From Pedobacter terrae (GTDB lineage: Bacteria > Bacteroidota > Bacteroidia > Sphingobacteriales > Sphingobacteriaceae), in contig NZ_FNCH01000019.1 of the NCBI RefSeq assembly GCF_900100705.1, positions 33,983-97,982 on the forward strand: a DNA stretch of 64,000 nucleotides. The letters run 5' to 3'. The position numbers and the translations under genes are program-made. This document shows positions 16,505-24,208 of the stretch, one piece after another (position 1 is the first letter of the stretch; the number at the start of each line of letters is the position of its first letter). The notes under the pieces were generated by a model that saw nothing but the letters and a program-made list of their open reading frames with translations, was not told the DNA's origin and searched no databases.

Positions 16505-17254
16505 CTAAATATTCTTATTTCCAATCACCCTAAAAAATTCATCGCGGTAAGTATCGCCTACAGGAATAATTTTCTGGTTAATGGTGATGCGGCTACGCTC
16601 AATACTTTCAATCTTATCAACCGCTACAATATAAGATTTATGCACGCGGATAAACTGACTTTGAGGCAAAGCTTCTTCCATCTTTTTCATGCTCTGCAGG
16701 GTAATTACACGCTCATCCTTGGTAAAAATTGAAATGTAATCCTTTAAGCCTTCAATAAATAAAATATCGTGCAGGTAGATTTTTTGAATTTTATGTTCCG
16801 TTTTCACGAAAATATAATCCTGAACCGGGTTTGGTGAGCCCGAAAATGGTGCAGGTGTAACAATGGGTTGTGCTACACTGGCAGGAACTTCAACCGGTTT
16901 TACCTGATTATGTACTTTTTCTACCGCTTTATAAAAACGATCAAATGCAATAGGTTTTAACAAATAATCAGAAACATTGAGGTCGTAACTTTCCAAAGCA
17001 TACTGTGGGTAAGCGGTAGTTAATATATAGTGGCATTTATTGCCGGCGATTTTTAAAAACTGGATTCCGGTTAATTCGGGCATCTGAATATCCAAAAACA
17101 CCAAATCAATTCCACCACCCTGAACAATCTGCAAAGCTTCAATAGGGTTTTCGCACCTTTTAACCATAGTTAAAAAAGGTACCTTAGAAATATAATCCTG
17201 TAAAATATCAAGCGCTAAAGGCTCATCATCAACAACAATACAGTTTAGGTTCAT
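16505..17254 (-). CDS. LytTR-type two-component response regulator
   Basis: The 249-residue protein has a receiver domain (residues 1-118, phospho-acceptor Asp55 in LVFLDIQMPE, conserved Lys in YLLKPIAFDRF). After a short Pro/Val-rich linker a LytTR DNA-binding domain covers about 148-245 (DYIFVKTEHKIQKIYLHDI, FIRVHKSYIVAVDKIE). LytTR proteins bind pairs of 9-bp direct repeats. A fitting pair lies at 18439-18468, between the kinase gene and the ABC-exporter operon. The kinase lies 56 bases upstream on the same strand. Confidence 0.94.
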   Translation of the reverse strand: MNLNCIVVDDEPLALDILQDYISKVPFLTMVKRCENPIEALQIVQGGGIDLVFLDIQMPELTGIQFLKIAGNKCHYILTTAYPQYALESYDLNVSDYLLKPIAFDRFYKAVEKVHNQVKPVEVPASVAQPIVTPAPFSGSPNPVQDYIFVKTEHKIQKIYLHDILFIEGLKDYISIFTKDERVITLQSMKKMEEALPQSQFIRVHKSYIVAVDKIESIERSRITINQKIIPVGDTYRDEFFRVIGNKNI

Positions 17255-17310
17255 TTTAGGTTATTATTTTAATTAATGATTTTATCCGGTTTATGTTTGG
17301 CTATCGCGGA

Positions 17311-18345
17311 TTATATGTCAATCATCAGTTCACAGGTATAATGAGTAGCCGAATTTACAACATTTAATTTATATCTATCAGGATAAACTAATTGTAACCG
17401 CCGTTCTACATTGGTTAAACCAACCCCACCCTGGGCATCTTTATTCTGTTGGTTCTTTTTATTCACTACACTAAAATGCAAAATCTTCTGGTTGGCAATG
17501 ATATTGATCTTTACGGGTTCTGCCGGATCGGTTACTACGCCATGTTTAAATGCATTTTCTACAAAAGAAATTAGCATCAAAGGAACAATTTTCTGATTAT
17601 CAATCTCGCCGTTTAAAGTGAGTTCGATATAGGCACCATCTTTAAACCGTATTTTTTGCAGTTCGATATAACTGGTTAAATAATCTACTTCCTTGCTTAA
17701 GGCAACTGTGGGCGTATTGCTTTCATAAATCATGTACCGCATAATCTCAGAAAGCTTCATAATCGCATCAGCTGTTTTATCTGATTTTTGATAAGCCAGT
17801 GAATAGATATTATTAAGCGAGTTGAAAAGAAAATGTGGATTTAGCTGCGACTTCAAAAACTGAAGTTCCATCTCACGGCGCTCACTTTCCAGGTTCCGTT
17901 GTATCCGCTCACTTGCAAACCAATCAATAGTAAATTTGATAATACAGCTACAAATTAAGAAAAAGCCGGATAGAAAAGTAACCATAATCACAAAACTATG
18001 TACCGGTATCTCCATTCGTTTACCTTTAGCACTAACGTTGGTCAATACATCATCCGGATACAAAACCGCAATTGCTGTTTTAGCCACAACAGAAACTGCA
18101 ATCAACGATAGGAATGCCAGTACATAGATAAAATACTTCTTCCTTTTTTTGATTAGTTCGGGGATTAAGAAAATGTAATTAATATAGAAAATAGAAATAT
18201 TTATTATTCCGTATGCGATATAGCTGATAAAATAGTCCTTGGCGGTATGTATTGAAGTATCAAAAATATTTACCCCAACAATTAGCATAACGATAATTGC
18301 CCAGAAAATAGCGTGCAATATTAAAGGACCCTTACTTTGTTTCAT
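17311..18345 (-). CDS. LytS/YehU-type sensor histidine kinase
   Basis: The 344-residue protein has four predicted membrane helices (about 8-27, 38-62, 70-95, 114-142). A His_kinase domain follows whose phospho-acceptor His161 lies in QLNPHFLFNSLNNI. An ATPase domain contains LISFVENAFKHGV and a GGVGLTNVERRL G-box. There is no large extracellular sensor domain, so the signal is probably sensed in or near the membrane. It is transcribed with the LytTR regulator and divergently from the ABC-exporter operon, a layout typical of modules that sense membrane-active compounds (inference). Confidence 0.93.
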   Translation of the reverse strand: MKQSKGPLILHAIFWAIIVMLIVGVNIFDTSIHTAKDYFISYIAYGIINISIFYINYIFLIPELIKKRKKYFIYVLAFLSLIAVSVVAKTAIAVLYPDDVLTNVSAKGKRMEIPVHSFVIMVTFLSGFFLICSCIIKFTIDWFASERIQRNLESERREMELQFLKSQLNPHFLFNSLNNIYSLAYQKSDKTADAIMKLSEIMRYMIYESNTPTVALSKEVDYLTSYIELQKIRFKDGAYIELTLNGEIDNQKIVPLMLISFVENAFKHGVVTDPAEPVKINIIANQKILHFSVVNKKNQQNKDAQGGVGLTNVERRLQLVYPDRYKLNVVNSATHYTCELMIDI

Positions 18346-18438
18346 TAGAAATATATTAATGGTTATGAAGAATATATAGAATCATATCCTATCATGCTCA
18401 CAAAATAAATAAAGTTTTATCGATTTACTTACACAATC

Positions 18439-18468
18439 TACCAACGGGCATTTTTTTTCTACGAACGG
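18439..18468 (-). promoter_or_regulatory. Putative LytTR operator (direct repeat)
   Basis: TACCAACGG at 18439-18447 and TACGAACGG at 18460-18468 are direct repeats 21 bases apart, two helical turns. On the minus strand the second copy reads ACCGTTCGT and matches all positions of the published AgrA/AlgR-type consensus [TA][AC][CA]GTTN[AG][TG]. The first (CCCGTTGGT) matches all but one. The site lies in the divergent gap between the LytS-type kinase and the small membrane protein/ABC operon, so it could control either or both. Confidence 0.6.
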
Positions 18469-18597
18469 TCCAAAAGGCAAATTTTATCGACAAACGCCAA
18501 AAATGTTCTGTTGATCTAGAATCTTGAACACTTGGTATAATAGATTTTAGCAGGTTATTTTTCTTGAGTTTCTTTGAATCATCAAAACGAAAACAAA

Positions 18598-18855
18598 ATG
18601 AAAACATCATCAGCAATCAACTTAAAAAATCAAACAGTAATTACTGATGGTCTTTTCACAATCTCTCAAATAAAACTATCGATCATGAAAAAGTTAGCAA
18701 ACACATCGCCATTTTTACTTTTATTAGTACCAGTATTTATGATGATTATTTTAACACTTACCGTTAACACCAATCAGAATGATGCAGAAATAGTTGTAAA
18801 ACCTACAAAAACAACTGGTTCTATGGTGAAACAGGCAACTGCTATTTTCAAATAG
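18598..18855 (+). CDS. Small single-pass membrane protein in the ABC-exporter operon
   Basis: I do not recognise the family. From ATG 18598 it has 85 residues: a polar N terminus, one hydrophobic helix (PFLLLLVPVFMMIILTLTV) and a short polar tail. An internal ATG at 18685 (MKKLANTSPF) would give a 56-residue product with the helix nearer the N terminus, and it may be the true start. The stop lies 5 bases before the ATP-binding protein gene, so it is the first gene of that operon. It could be an accessory subunit or a small regulator of the exporter (inference). Confidence 0.6.
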   Translation: MKTSSAINLKNQTVITDGLFTISQIKLSIMKKLANTSPFLLLLVPVFMMIILTLTVNTNQNDAEIVVKPTKTTGSMVKQATAIFK

Positions 18856-18860
18856 GTGTA

Positions 18861-19769
18861 ATGGGTAATTACGCTATCGAAACCGTAGGTCTAAACTTTA
18901 ACTTCGGCAACCAGACAATAGTAAAAGATTTATCTTTACAAGTACCGAATGGAAGCATATACGGGTTTTTAGGCCCAAATGGCGCTGGTAAAACAACCAC
19001 CATAAAAATCCTACTAAACCTATTGAAGTCACCGTCCGATCAGGTATTTATATTTGGTAAAGAAATAAACAGCAACCGTATAGCGATTCTTAAACGTATA
19101 GGTGCATTAGTAGAACAACCGGCCATTTATGGTCATTTAACCGGAAAAGAAAACCTGGTTAACCGTTGTATCCTACTGGGTATTAAAAAAGCAAAGGCCG
19201 ATGAAATGCTGTCGCTGGTAGGGTTAGCAGAAGCAGCAAATAAAAAAGCTAACAAATATTCGCTAGGCATGAAACAACGGCTGGGCATTGCGCAGGCACT
19301 AATTTCAGATCCAGAATTACTCTTACTTGATGAACCTACCAATGGATTGGACCCAAATGGGATTATTGAGGTTCGTAACCTCATGATCGATCTAGCCACA
19401 AAACACCAAAAAACAATACTGGTTTCAAGCCATCTATTAGCAGAAATAGAAAGAACAGCAACTCATGTTGGCATTATAAATAAAGGCCAGTTATTATTTC
19501 AGGGTACAATTAACGAACTTCATTTATTGAGCAAACCCATGCTTGAAATCGAAGTCGACAATATCGAAAGCGCAAGCACCCTATTAATAAAGCAGGGATA
19601 TGAAGTTACCACAAAAACGGAGAAGGTAATTAGTGTACTATTTGTGTCTTCACAAAAAAGCGGAGAACTAAATACATTATTAATCCAGAACGGTTTTACG
19701 GTGAGCAGTCTATATCAGCAACGAAAAGATCTCGAAAATTTATTCCTGGATATCACTAACACCAATTAA
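18861..19769 (+). CDS. ABC exporter ATP-binding protein (BcrA-like)
   Basis: The 302-residue protein has Walker A GPNGAGKTTT (38-47), the signature region YSLGMKQRLGIAQALI, Walker B LLLLDEPTNGLDPNG and the H-loop VSSHLLAEIER. A C-terminal extension of about 80 residues follows, as in BcrA/drug-resistance ATPases. It drives the permease encoded one base downstream. Such pairs export lipophilic peptides or antibiotics, or confer self-protection; the substrate is not shown. Control by the divergent LytTR system is likely from the operator at 18439. Confidence 0.93.
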   Translation: MGNYAIETVGLNFNFGNQTIVKDLSLQVPNGSIYGFLGPNGAGKTTTIKILLNLLKSPSDQVFIFGKEINSNRIAILKRIGALVEQPAIYGHLTGKENLVNRCILLGIKKAKADEMLSLVGLAEAANKKANKYSLGMKQRLGIAQALISDPELLLLDEPTNGLDPNGIIEVRNLMIDLATKHQKTILVSSHLLAEIERTATHVGIINKGQLLFQGTINELHLLSKPMLEIEVDNIESASTLLIKQGYEVTTKTEKVISVLFVSSQKSGELNTLLIQNGFTVSSLYQQRKDLENLFLDITNTN

Positions 19770-19770
19770 C

Positions 19771-20568
19771 ATGCACGCTCTTTATATTTCCTTAGTATCA
19801 GAATATTACAAATCCAGAAAAACCTTAGCCTTTTGGGCTGCCATATTATTACCCCTTATTATTTGTGGATTAATCAGCGCTGGTTTTTATAACAATGCTG
19901 AAAAAATCATTGCTAACCACTACCCTCCAATGCTCTTATGGGCACAATATAGCGGCGCAGCACTAGGCGTAATGGGATTCTTAATCATGCCTTTCTACGT
20001 TATTTTTATGGCTTTTTCGGTCAATAATATCGAACATAAGAACGATACATGGAAAATGTTATTTGCCCAACCACTCAATAAATTTTCAATTTATGCAGCA
20101 AAATACCTATACGCTATATTGTTAATATTCATTTGCTTGTTTTTATTTGCTGCACTTACTTATGCATTTGGAAATTTACTACAGGTACTGGTTCCTACGT
20201 TTAATTTTAATCAATATAACCCATTAGATATCCTGATTAACGCTTACGCTAAATTATTTTTAGCTTCTTTGGGCATTTTATCGCTACAATTTATATTGAG
20301 TTTGTTATGGAGCGATTTCCTTAAACCAATGGGGATTGGCTTTGTAGGCACCATTATGGGCATTATTGCTGCCAATGTAGGCTGGAAGTACGCTTACCTG
20401 ATTCCCTATTCTTTGCCAACGCTTGCTTCAAGAATATCTAAAGTAAAAAAAGGCATGGATCCCTTAGCTTTCTCTATTTTTACACAAGAAATATGGACAA
20501 GTTTAATCTATGCTTCAGTTCTTTTCATCATCGGCTATTTTATTGTAACCAAAAAGAGCATAAAGTAA
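19771..20568 (+). CDS. ABC-2-type transporter permease
   Basis: The 265-residue protein has six predicted membrane helices, for example about 20-42, 55-85, 105-135, 160-185, 190-215 and 240-260. The long segment after helix two (NIEHKNDTWKMLFAQPLNKFSIYAAKYL) is typical of ABC-2 permeases. It starts one base after the ATPase stop, so translation is coupled. A strong terminator at 20596-20636 closes the operon. Confidence 0.88.
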   Translation: MHALYISLVSEYYKSRKTLAFWAAILLPLIICGLISAGFYNNAEKIIANHYPPMLLWAQYSGAALGVMGFLIMPFYVIFMAFSVNNIEHKNDTWKMLFAQPLNKFSIYAAKYLYAILLIFICLFLFAALTYAFGNLLQVLVPTFNFNQYNPLDILINAYAKLFLASLGILSLQFILSLLWSDFLKPMGIGFVGTIMGIIAANVGWKYAYLIPYSLPTLASRISKVKKGMDPLAFSIFTQEIWTSLIYASVLFIIGYFIVTKKSIK

Positions 20569-20595
20569 GTGCCATAGTAAACATACCCACAAATA

Positions 20596-20636
20596 AAAGC
20601 CTGCTGATTTGACTTTAGGATCAAATAGCAGGCTTT
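20596..20636. terminator. Terminator after the ABC-exporter operon
   Basis: AAAGCCTGCTgATTTGA pairs with TCAAATaGCAGGCTTT around an 8-base loop. It lies 27 bases after the permease stop and before the convergent LuxR-type gene, so it may serve both. Confidence 0.85.
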
Positions 20637-20673
20637 CTTGTTTAGACTGAGAGGTTATATGTATTTTTTACGC

Positions 20674-20904
20674 TTATAGAGATAATATTTTTTCTTTGAA
20701 AGCCCAGACAATTAATTGATAAGAGTTTTTAAGATCTAATTTTCTCACCATATTTCTTCGGTGCGTATTAACCGTGTGCTCGCTGATAAAAAGCATTGAA
20801 CCAATTTCTTTGCTATTGTACCCCCTTGATAACAGATGTACAATTTCGACTTCCCTTTCACTAATCGCCCCATGATTTTCCTGCAATAGGATATTATTCA
20901 TCAT
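20674..20904 (-). CDS. Stand-alone LuxR/GerE-type HTH regulator
   Basis: The 76-residue protein is almost only a GerE helix-turn-helix: ISEREVEIVHLLSRGYNSKEIGSMLFISEHTVNTHRRNMVRKL covers residues 14-56. There is no receiver or ligand-binding domain, so activity may be set by expression level or by pairing with another regulator. It is divergent from the four-gene operon at 21192-23622, which ends with a NarL-type regulator of the same DNA-binding family. Their promoters may be linked (inference). Confidence 0.85.
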   Translation of the reverse strand: MMNNILLQENHGAISEREVEIVHLLSRGYNSKEIGSMLFISEHTVNTHRRNMVRKLDLKNSYQLIVWAFKEKILSL

Positions 20905-21191
20905 TTTTGAGAGAATTAATTAGTTTCTAATAATCAGCCTTTATCAAAACAGACTTATTTTGATATCAGTTTAAAATGTTTGTTTTATAGGGTAGACAGC
21001 CTTCATTATTTACAATAACAAACTATTCCTCGCTATTGTATACCAAAATTAGTGGACAAACCCAATATAATGCGAGTGTAAATCGCCCTAAATTAAAGGG
21101 TGTTTTTACGGTATTTATTTGCAAATACTTCTTGATAGATCATTAATTATTATCGATTTTTAGGCCTTTACAAACAAACCCTTTAAATTTT

Positions 21192-21569
21192 ATGAGCGAA
21201 AAATTAAATATGGAACCTATCGACCCGAAGGTTGCAAAGGCTATGGTTATTGCCTATGCCAAAGATGGTATGACCCCTTCAGAATCTTACACAAAGGCAG
21301 TATGGTTTCCTGCTGAACAGATTTTGGACATCGCAAAATCAATGAGCGAAGGCAAATATGATGGATTAAGAATTTATTTTGCACAATATTTAGAAGGAGC
21401 GATCGATGGTGTTCCTGAATCATACGAAGGTAAAAATACTTTATTGTTGGTACCAACTACATCAAAAGTGGGTAATGGCAATGGAGGAGAGGACCACGAA
21501 GATGATTTGGACAATATTGGAAACCGCGGACAGGGCTGCCCTGACCAGTGCAATGGTACGACCTTATGA
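21192..21569 (+). CDS. Conserved hypothetical protein with C-terminal CPxxC motif
   Basis: I do not recognise a named family. The 125-residue protein has a compact N-terminal part (about 1-95; segments SESYTKAVWFPAEQILDI, YDGLRIYFAQYLEG, KNTLLLVPTTSK). An acidic/Gly linker (GNGGEDHEDDLDN) follows, and then a tail with GCPDQC, the CPxxC at 116-120. There is no signal peptide. Two cysteines close to the C terminus could bind a metal, form a disulfide or be modified. It is the first gene of an operon with a 7-TM protein, a histidine kinase and a NarL-type regulator, and its stop overlaps the next start (ATGA). A role as signal or sensor partner of the kinase is inference. Confidence 0.75.
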   Translation: MSEKLNMEPIDPKVAKAMVIAYAKDGMTPSESYTKAVWFPAEQILDIAKSMSEGKYDGLRIYFAQYLEGAIDGVPESYEGKNTLLLVPTTSKVGNGNGGEDHEDDLDNIGNRGQGCPDQCNGTTL

Positions 21570-22219
21570 CAATGAGGTATTTATCGCCCATATTTATAGC
21601 AGAGGTTATTTGCTTTATAGTCGCACTCGCTATAATATGGAAAGATAAAAATGCTTTTGGAAAAGTAATCACTTGTTATTTAGCTATTGCGCTCGTTACA
21701 GAGGAGGCTGCAGCCTATTTAGCCATAAGAGGAATACACAATTTATGGCTATTTAACATTTATATTATTTTTGAAATCAGCGCAATATTATATGGTCTAT
21801 ACCATTGCATAAAAAAATATGTTAGTGCCAAGCCTATATTTCTGATAAGCTTGGGCACTATAATACTCACCTATATTTTCTTTTTAGTTACTCAATCTTT
21901 TTCACATTTAAATACGGTTACAATTACTGTAATGTCGGTGATTTTCACACTTTTTTGCCTTTACTATTATTACTTGCTCTTAAAAGATGAAAGCTTTATT
22001 GAGATTCGCACACATCCTGAATTTTGGTGGGTTACAGGCGTTTTGTTTTATTACTTCGGAAGTACCATGTCAAATCTTTTTGATGGATTATTTACCGTTA
22101 AACTTATAGGCTTTGCTACCCTGAGGTATTGCATTTATATCATATTAAACCTGATTTTATATAGCTGTTGGTTATATTCCTTTATATGCAGAATGAAACA
22201 ACGAAAATTGCACTCTTAG
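21566..22219 (+). CDS. Seven-helix integral membrane protein of unknown function
   Basis: From ATG 21566 the protein has 217 residues with seven hydrophobic segments, starting PIFIAEVICFIVALAIIW and ending CIYIILNLILYSCWLYSFI. The loops are short, with no recognised enzymatic motif. The start overlaps the stop of the CPxxC protein by four bases, and its last 34 bases overlap the kinase gene. With a one-helix kinase immediately downstream, it is a candidate membrane sensor feeding that kinase (inference). It does not resemble known 7TMR-DISM or rhodopsin proteins in the visible motifs. Confidence 0.78.
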   Translation: MTMRYLSPIFIAEVICFIVALAIIWKDKNAFGKVITCYLAIALVTEEAAAYLAIRGIHNLWLFNIYIIFEISAILYGLYHCIKKYVSAKPIFLISLGTIILTYIFFLVTQSFSHLNTVTITVMSVIFTLFCLYYYYLLLKDESFIEIRTHPEFWWVTGVLFYYFGSTMSNLFDGLFTVKLIGFATLRYCIYIILNLILYSCWLYSFICRMKQRKLHS

Positions 22220-22977
22220 TAGCCATTGCTACACTAATATTTCTACTCGTACCCGTATTTTTGATTTTATACATCAGATCGTACAACCGGCATAAAAAGA
22301 ATCATTTTCTGGAAAAGCAGAATATGCAGCAGAAATTTGAGTCTGAGATGCTTCAAACTCGTGTGGAGGTACAGGACCAGACCATGCAGAGCATCGCGAC
22401 CGAATTACATGACAATGTTGGCCAGTTGCTCAGTCTTACCACCTTAACGCTAAACTCCGTAAATGTAAACGATGAAGAGAAGGCCAGAAAGAAAATCGAC
22501 AATTCACTGGCACTTGTTAACAAATCCATTAAAGAATTAAGGGAGCTAGCCAAGCTATTACATGGTGAACAACTGGTAGAGAGCGGCATTGGCCATGCCA
22601 TAGACCAGGAAATTAACTGGCTTAACAAGGCAGGAACATATGAACTAAAAGTGAATAATCATTTGGTAGATCTGCAGATCACTTCCCCTGATAAAGATTT
22701 GATCATTCTTCGTTTATTGCAGGAAATCATCAACAACATTATTAAACATGCGCAGGCAAAACAGATACATATTGATACGTATCTTGAGAAAAATAAATTA
22801 CATTTAAAGGTAGCGGATAATGGTATAGGGTTTGACCCAAATGAAATGAAGATGAAAAAATCTGGGATGGGATTAAATTCTATTTACAAAAGAATTGAGA
22901 TGATCAATGGAAAATTAGTCCTAAATTCGGCTCCTGGCGAAGGTACGTCTATTTCAATTGAAATCCCCTACCCCTAA
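22186..22977 (+). CDS. NarX/LiaS-type sensor histidine kinase with a single N-terminal helix
   Basis: The 263-residue protein from ATG 22186 has one hydrophobic segment (about 8-30), a coiled-coil-like stretch and a HisKA_3 dimerisation domain with His65 in IATELHDNVGQ. The HATPase domain contains NNIIKHAQAK and DNGIGFDPNEMKMKKSGMGLNSI. It has no periplasmic sensor domain, so input must come from the membrane or from a partner; the 7-TM protein encoded by the overlapping upstream gene is the obvious candidate. The response regulator starts 3 bases after its stop. Confidence 0.92.
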   Translation: MQNETTKIALLVAIATLIFLLVPVFLILYIRSYNRHKKNHFLEKQNMQQKFESEMLQTRVEVQDQTMQSIATELHDNVGQLLSLTTLTLNSVNVNDEEKARKKIDNSLALVNKSIKELRELAKLLHGEQLVESGIGHAIDQEINWLNKAGTYELKVNNHLVDLQITSPDKDLIILRLLQEIINNIIKHAQAKQIHIDTYLEKNKLHLKVADNGIGFDPNEMKMKKSGMGLNSIYKRIEMINGKLVLNSAPGEGTSISIEIPYP

Positions 22978-22980
22978 ATT

Positions 22981-23622
22981 ATGCAACGACCAAGTATTTC
23001 TATTGCCATTGTTGATGATCATACCCTTTTCCGCTCTGGATTAGCAAGTTTATTAGAAGAATTTGATGAAATAGAAGTGATGTTCGAAGCCATGAACGGC
23101 ACTGATCTTCAAACTAAAATTAATCAGCATACTGGAGTTCAGCTTATTTTAATGGATATTAACATGCCCGTGATGGATGGTTTTACCACTACTAAATGGG
23201 TTAAAGCCAACTATCCAAACGTACATGTACTTGCGCTTAGCATGCTAGAGGATGAAAAAGCAATAATTGGGATGCTTAAAGCAGGTGCCGGAGGTTATAT
23301 GCTCAAAGAATCTACACCTTCTGACTTATTAACTGCTATTAAGGTGATTGTAGACAAAGGATTTTATGTAAATGAACTCGTATCAGGCAGACTTTTAGTG
23401 GCTTTAAAAGATGGAGATGTTAAACCAACATTTTCTGCCAGAGAACTTACTTTTTTACAATATTGCAGCACAGAACTTACCTATAAAGAAATTGCCGATC
23501 TGATGAATGTGAGCCCCAGAACGGTTGACAACTATAGGGAATCTCTTTTTGCCAAGCTAAACATTAAATCGCGTACTGGGTTAGTGGTGTATGGCATCAA
23601 AAATAACCTAATCAATATCTAA
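22981..23622 (+). CDS. NarL/FixJ-type response regulator
   Basis: The 213-residue protein has a receiver domain (1-125; acidic VDD at 11-13, phospho-acceptor Asp59 in LILMDINMPVMDG, Lys in YMLKES) and a LuxR-type HTH (about 148-205; LTYKEIADLMNVSPRTVDNYRESLFAKL). It is the output of the kinase gene 3 bases upstream. It ends the operon; about 200 AT-rich bases follow before blaI-like DNA. Its targets are unknown; its own operon and the divergent stand-alone HTH gene are natural candidates. Confidence 0.94.
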   Translation: MQRPSISIAIVDDHTLFRSGLASLLEEFDEIEVMFEAMNGTDLQTKINQHTGVQLILMDINMPVMDGFTTTKWVKANYPNVHVLALSMLEDEKAIIGMLKAGAGGYMLKESTPSDLLTAIKVIVDKGFYVNELVSGRLLVALKDGDVKPTFSARELTFLQYCSTELTYKEIADLMNVSPRTVDNYRESLFAKLNIKSRTGLVVYGIKNNLINI

Positions 23623-23760
23623 TGCAGAGATCAATCAAAATACTGATTTACAGAAGGATATATAGTAAAATTTCATTATCTCTTTTCAAAGAAAACGCCT
23701 AAAATAGCACAAAAGCACTATCTTATCTATTTTCAAATAATTATTAGATAAAATTTGGGC

Positions 23761-23790
23761 AACTAACCAATTAGTTTTAACTTTAGTTAA
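23761..23790. promoter_or_regulatory. Paired inverted repeats upstream of the BlaI-type repressor gene
   Basis: AACTAACCAATTAGTT at 23761-23776 is a perfect 6-bp inverted repeat with a 4-base centre. It is directly followed by TTAACTTTAGTTAA at 23777-23790, a perfect 5-bp inverted repeat. Both lie 41-70 bases before the ATG of the BlaI-type gene, where autoregulating BlaI/MecI repressors usually bind. The sequence differs from the staphylococcal TACA/TGTA core, so the assignment rests on position and symmetry. Confidence 0.45.
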
Positions 23791-23830
23791 GGCAATTAAT
23801 TTGCCATTATCCTTATTATTATTAACTATT

Positions 23831-24208
23831 ATGGAAATTAAAGATTTAACTAAAGCGGAAGAGCAGATTATGCAGGTTCTATGGCAATTGGAAAAAGCAT
23901 TTGTTAAAGAGGTTATTCACGAGCTACCGCTCCCCAAGCCTGCATACAATACCGTATCAACAATCATTAGAATTTTAGAAACCAAAGGTTTTATCGGTCA
24001 CGAGGCTTTCGGAAAGGCTCATCAGTACCATCCCTTAATCAGCAGAGAAGAATATAAACGCCATGCTACAGAAAAACTGTTAGGCAATTACTTCGAAAAC
24101 TCTGTAGAAAGTATGTTCTCTTTCTTTGTTAAAGAAGAAAAACTGGATTTAAGTGATGTTGATGAGATTTTAAAAATGATTAATCAGATTAAACATAAGC
24201 CAAAATGA
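23831..24208 (+). CDS. BlaI/MecI/CopY-family transcriptional repressor
   Basis: The 125-residue protein from ATG 23831 (MEIKDLTKAEEQIMQVLW) has the winged helix of the penicillinase-repressor family (about 6-80: VKEVIHELPLPKPAYNTVSTIIRILETKGFI) and a short dimerisation tail. In the classical systems the partner M56 protease triggers its removal. Here that partner overlaps by four bases (ATGA). The inducing signal is unknown; no beta-lactamase gene is nearby. Confidence 0.93.
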   Translation: MEIKDLTKAEEQIMQVLWQLEKAFVKEVIHELPLPKPAYNTVSTIIRILETKGFIGHEAFGKAHQYHPLISREEYKRHATEKLLGNYFENSVESMFSFFVKEEKLDLSDVDEILKMINQIKHKPK

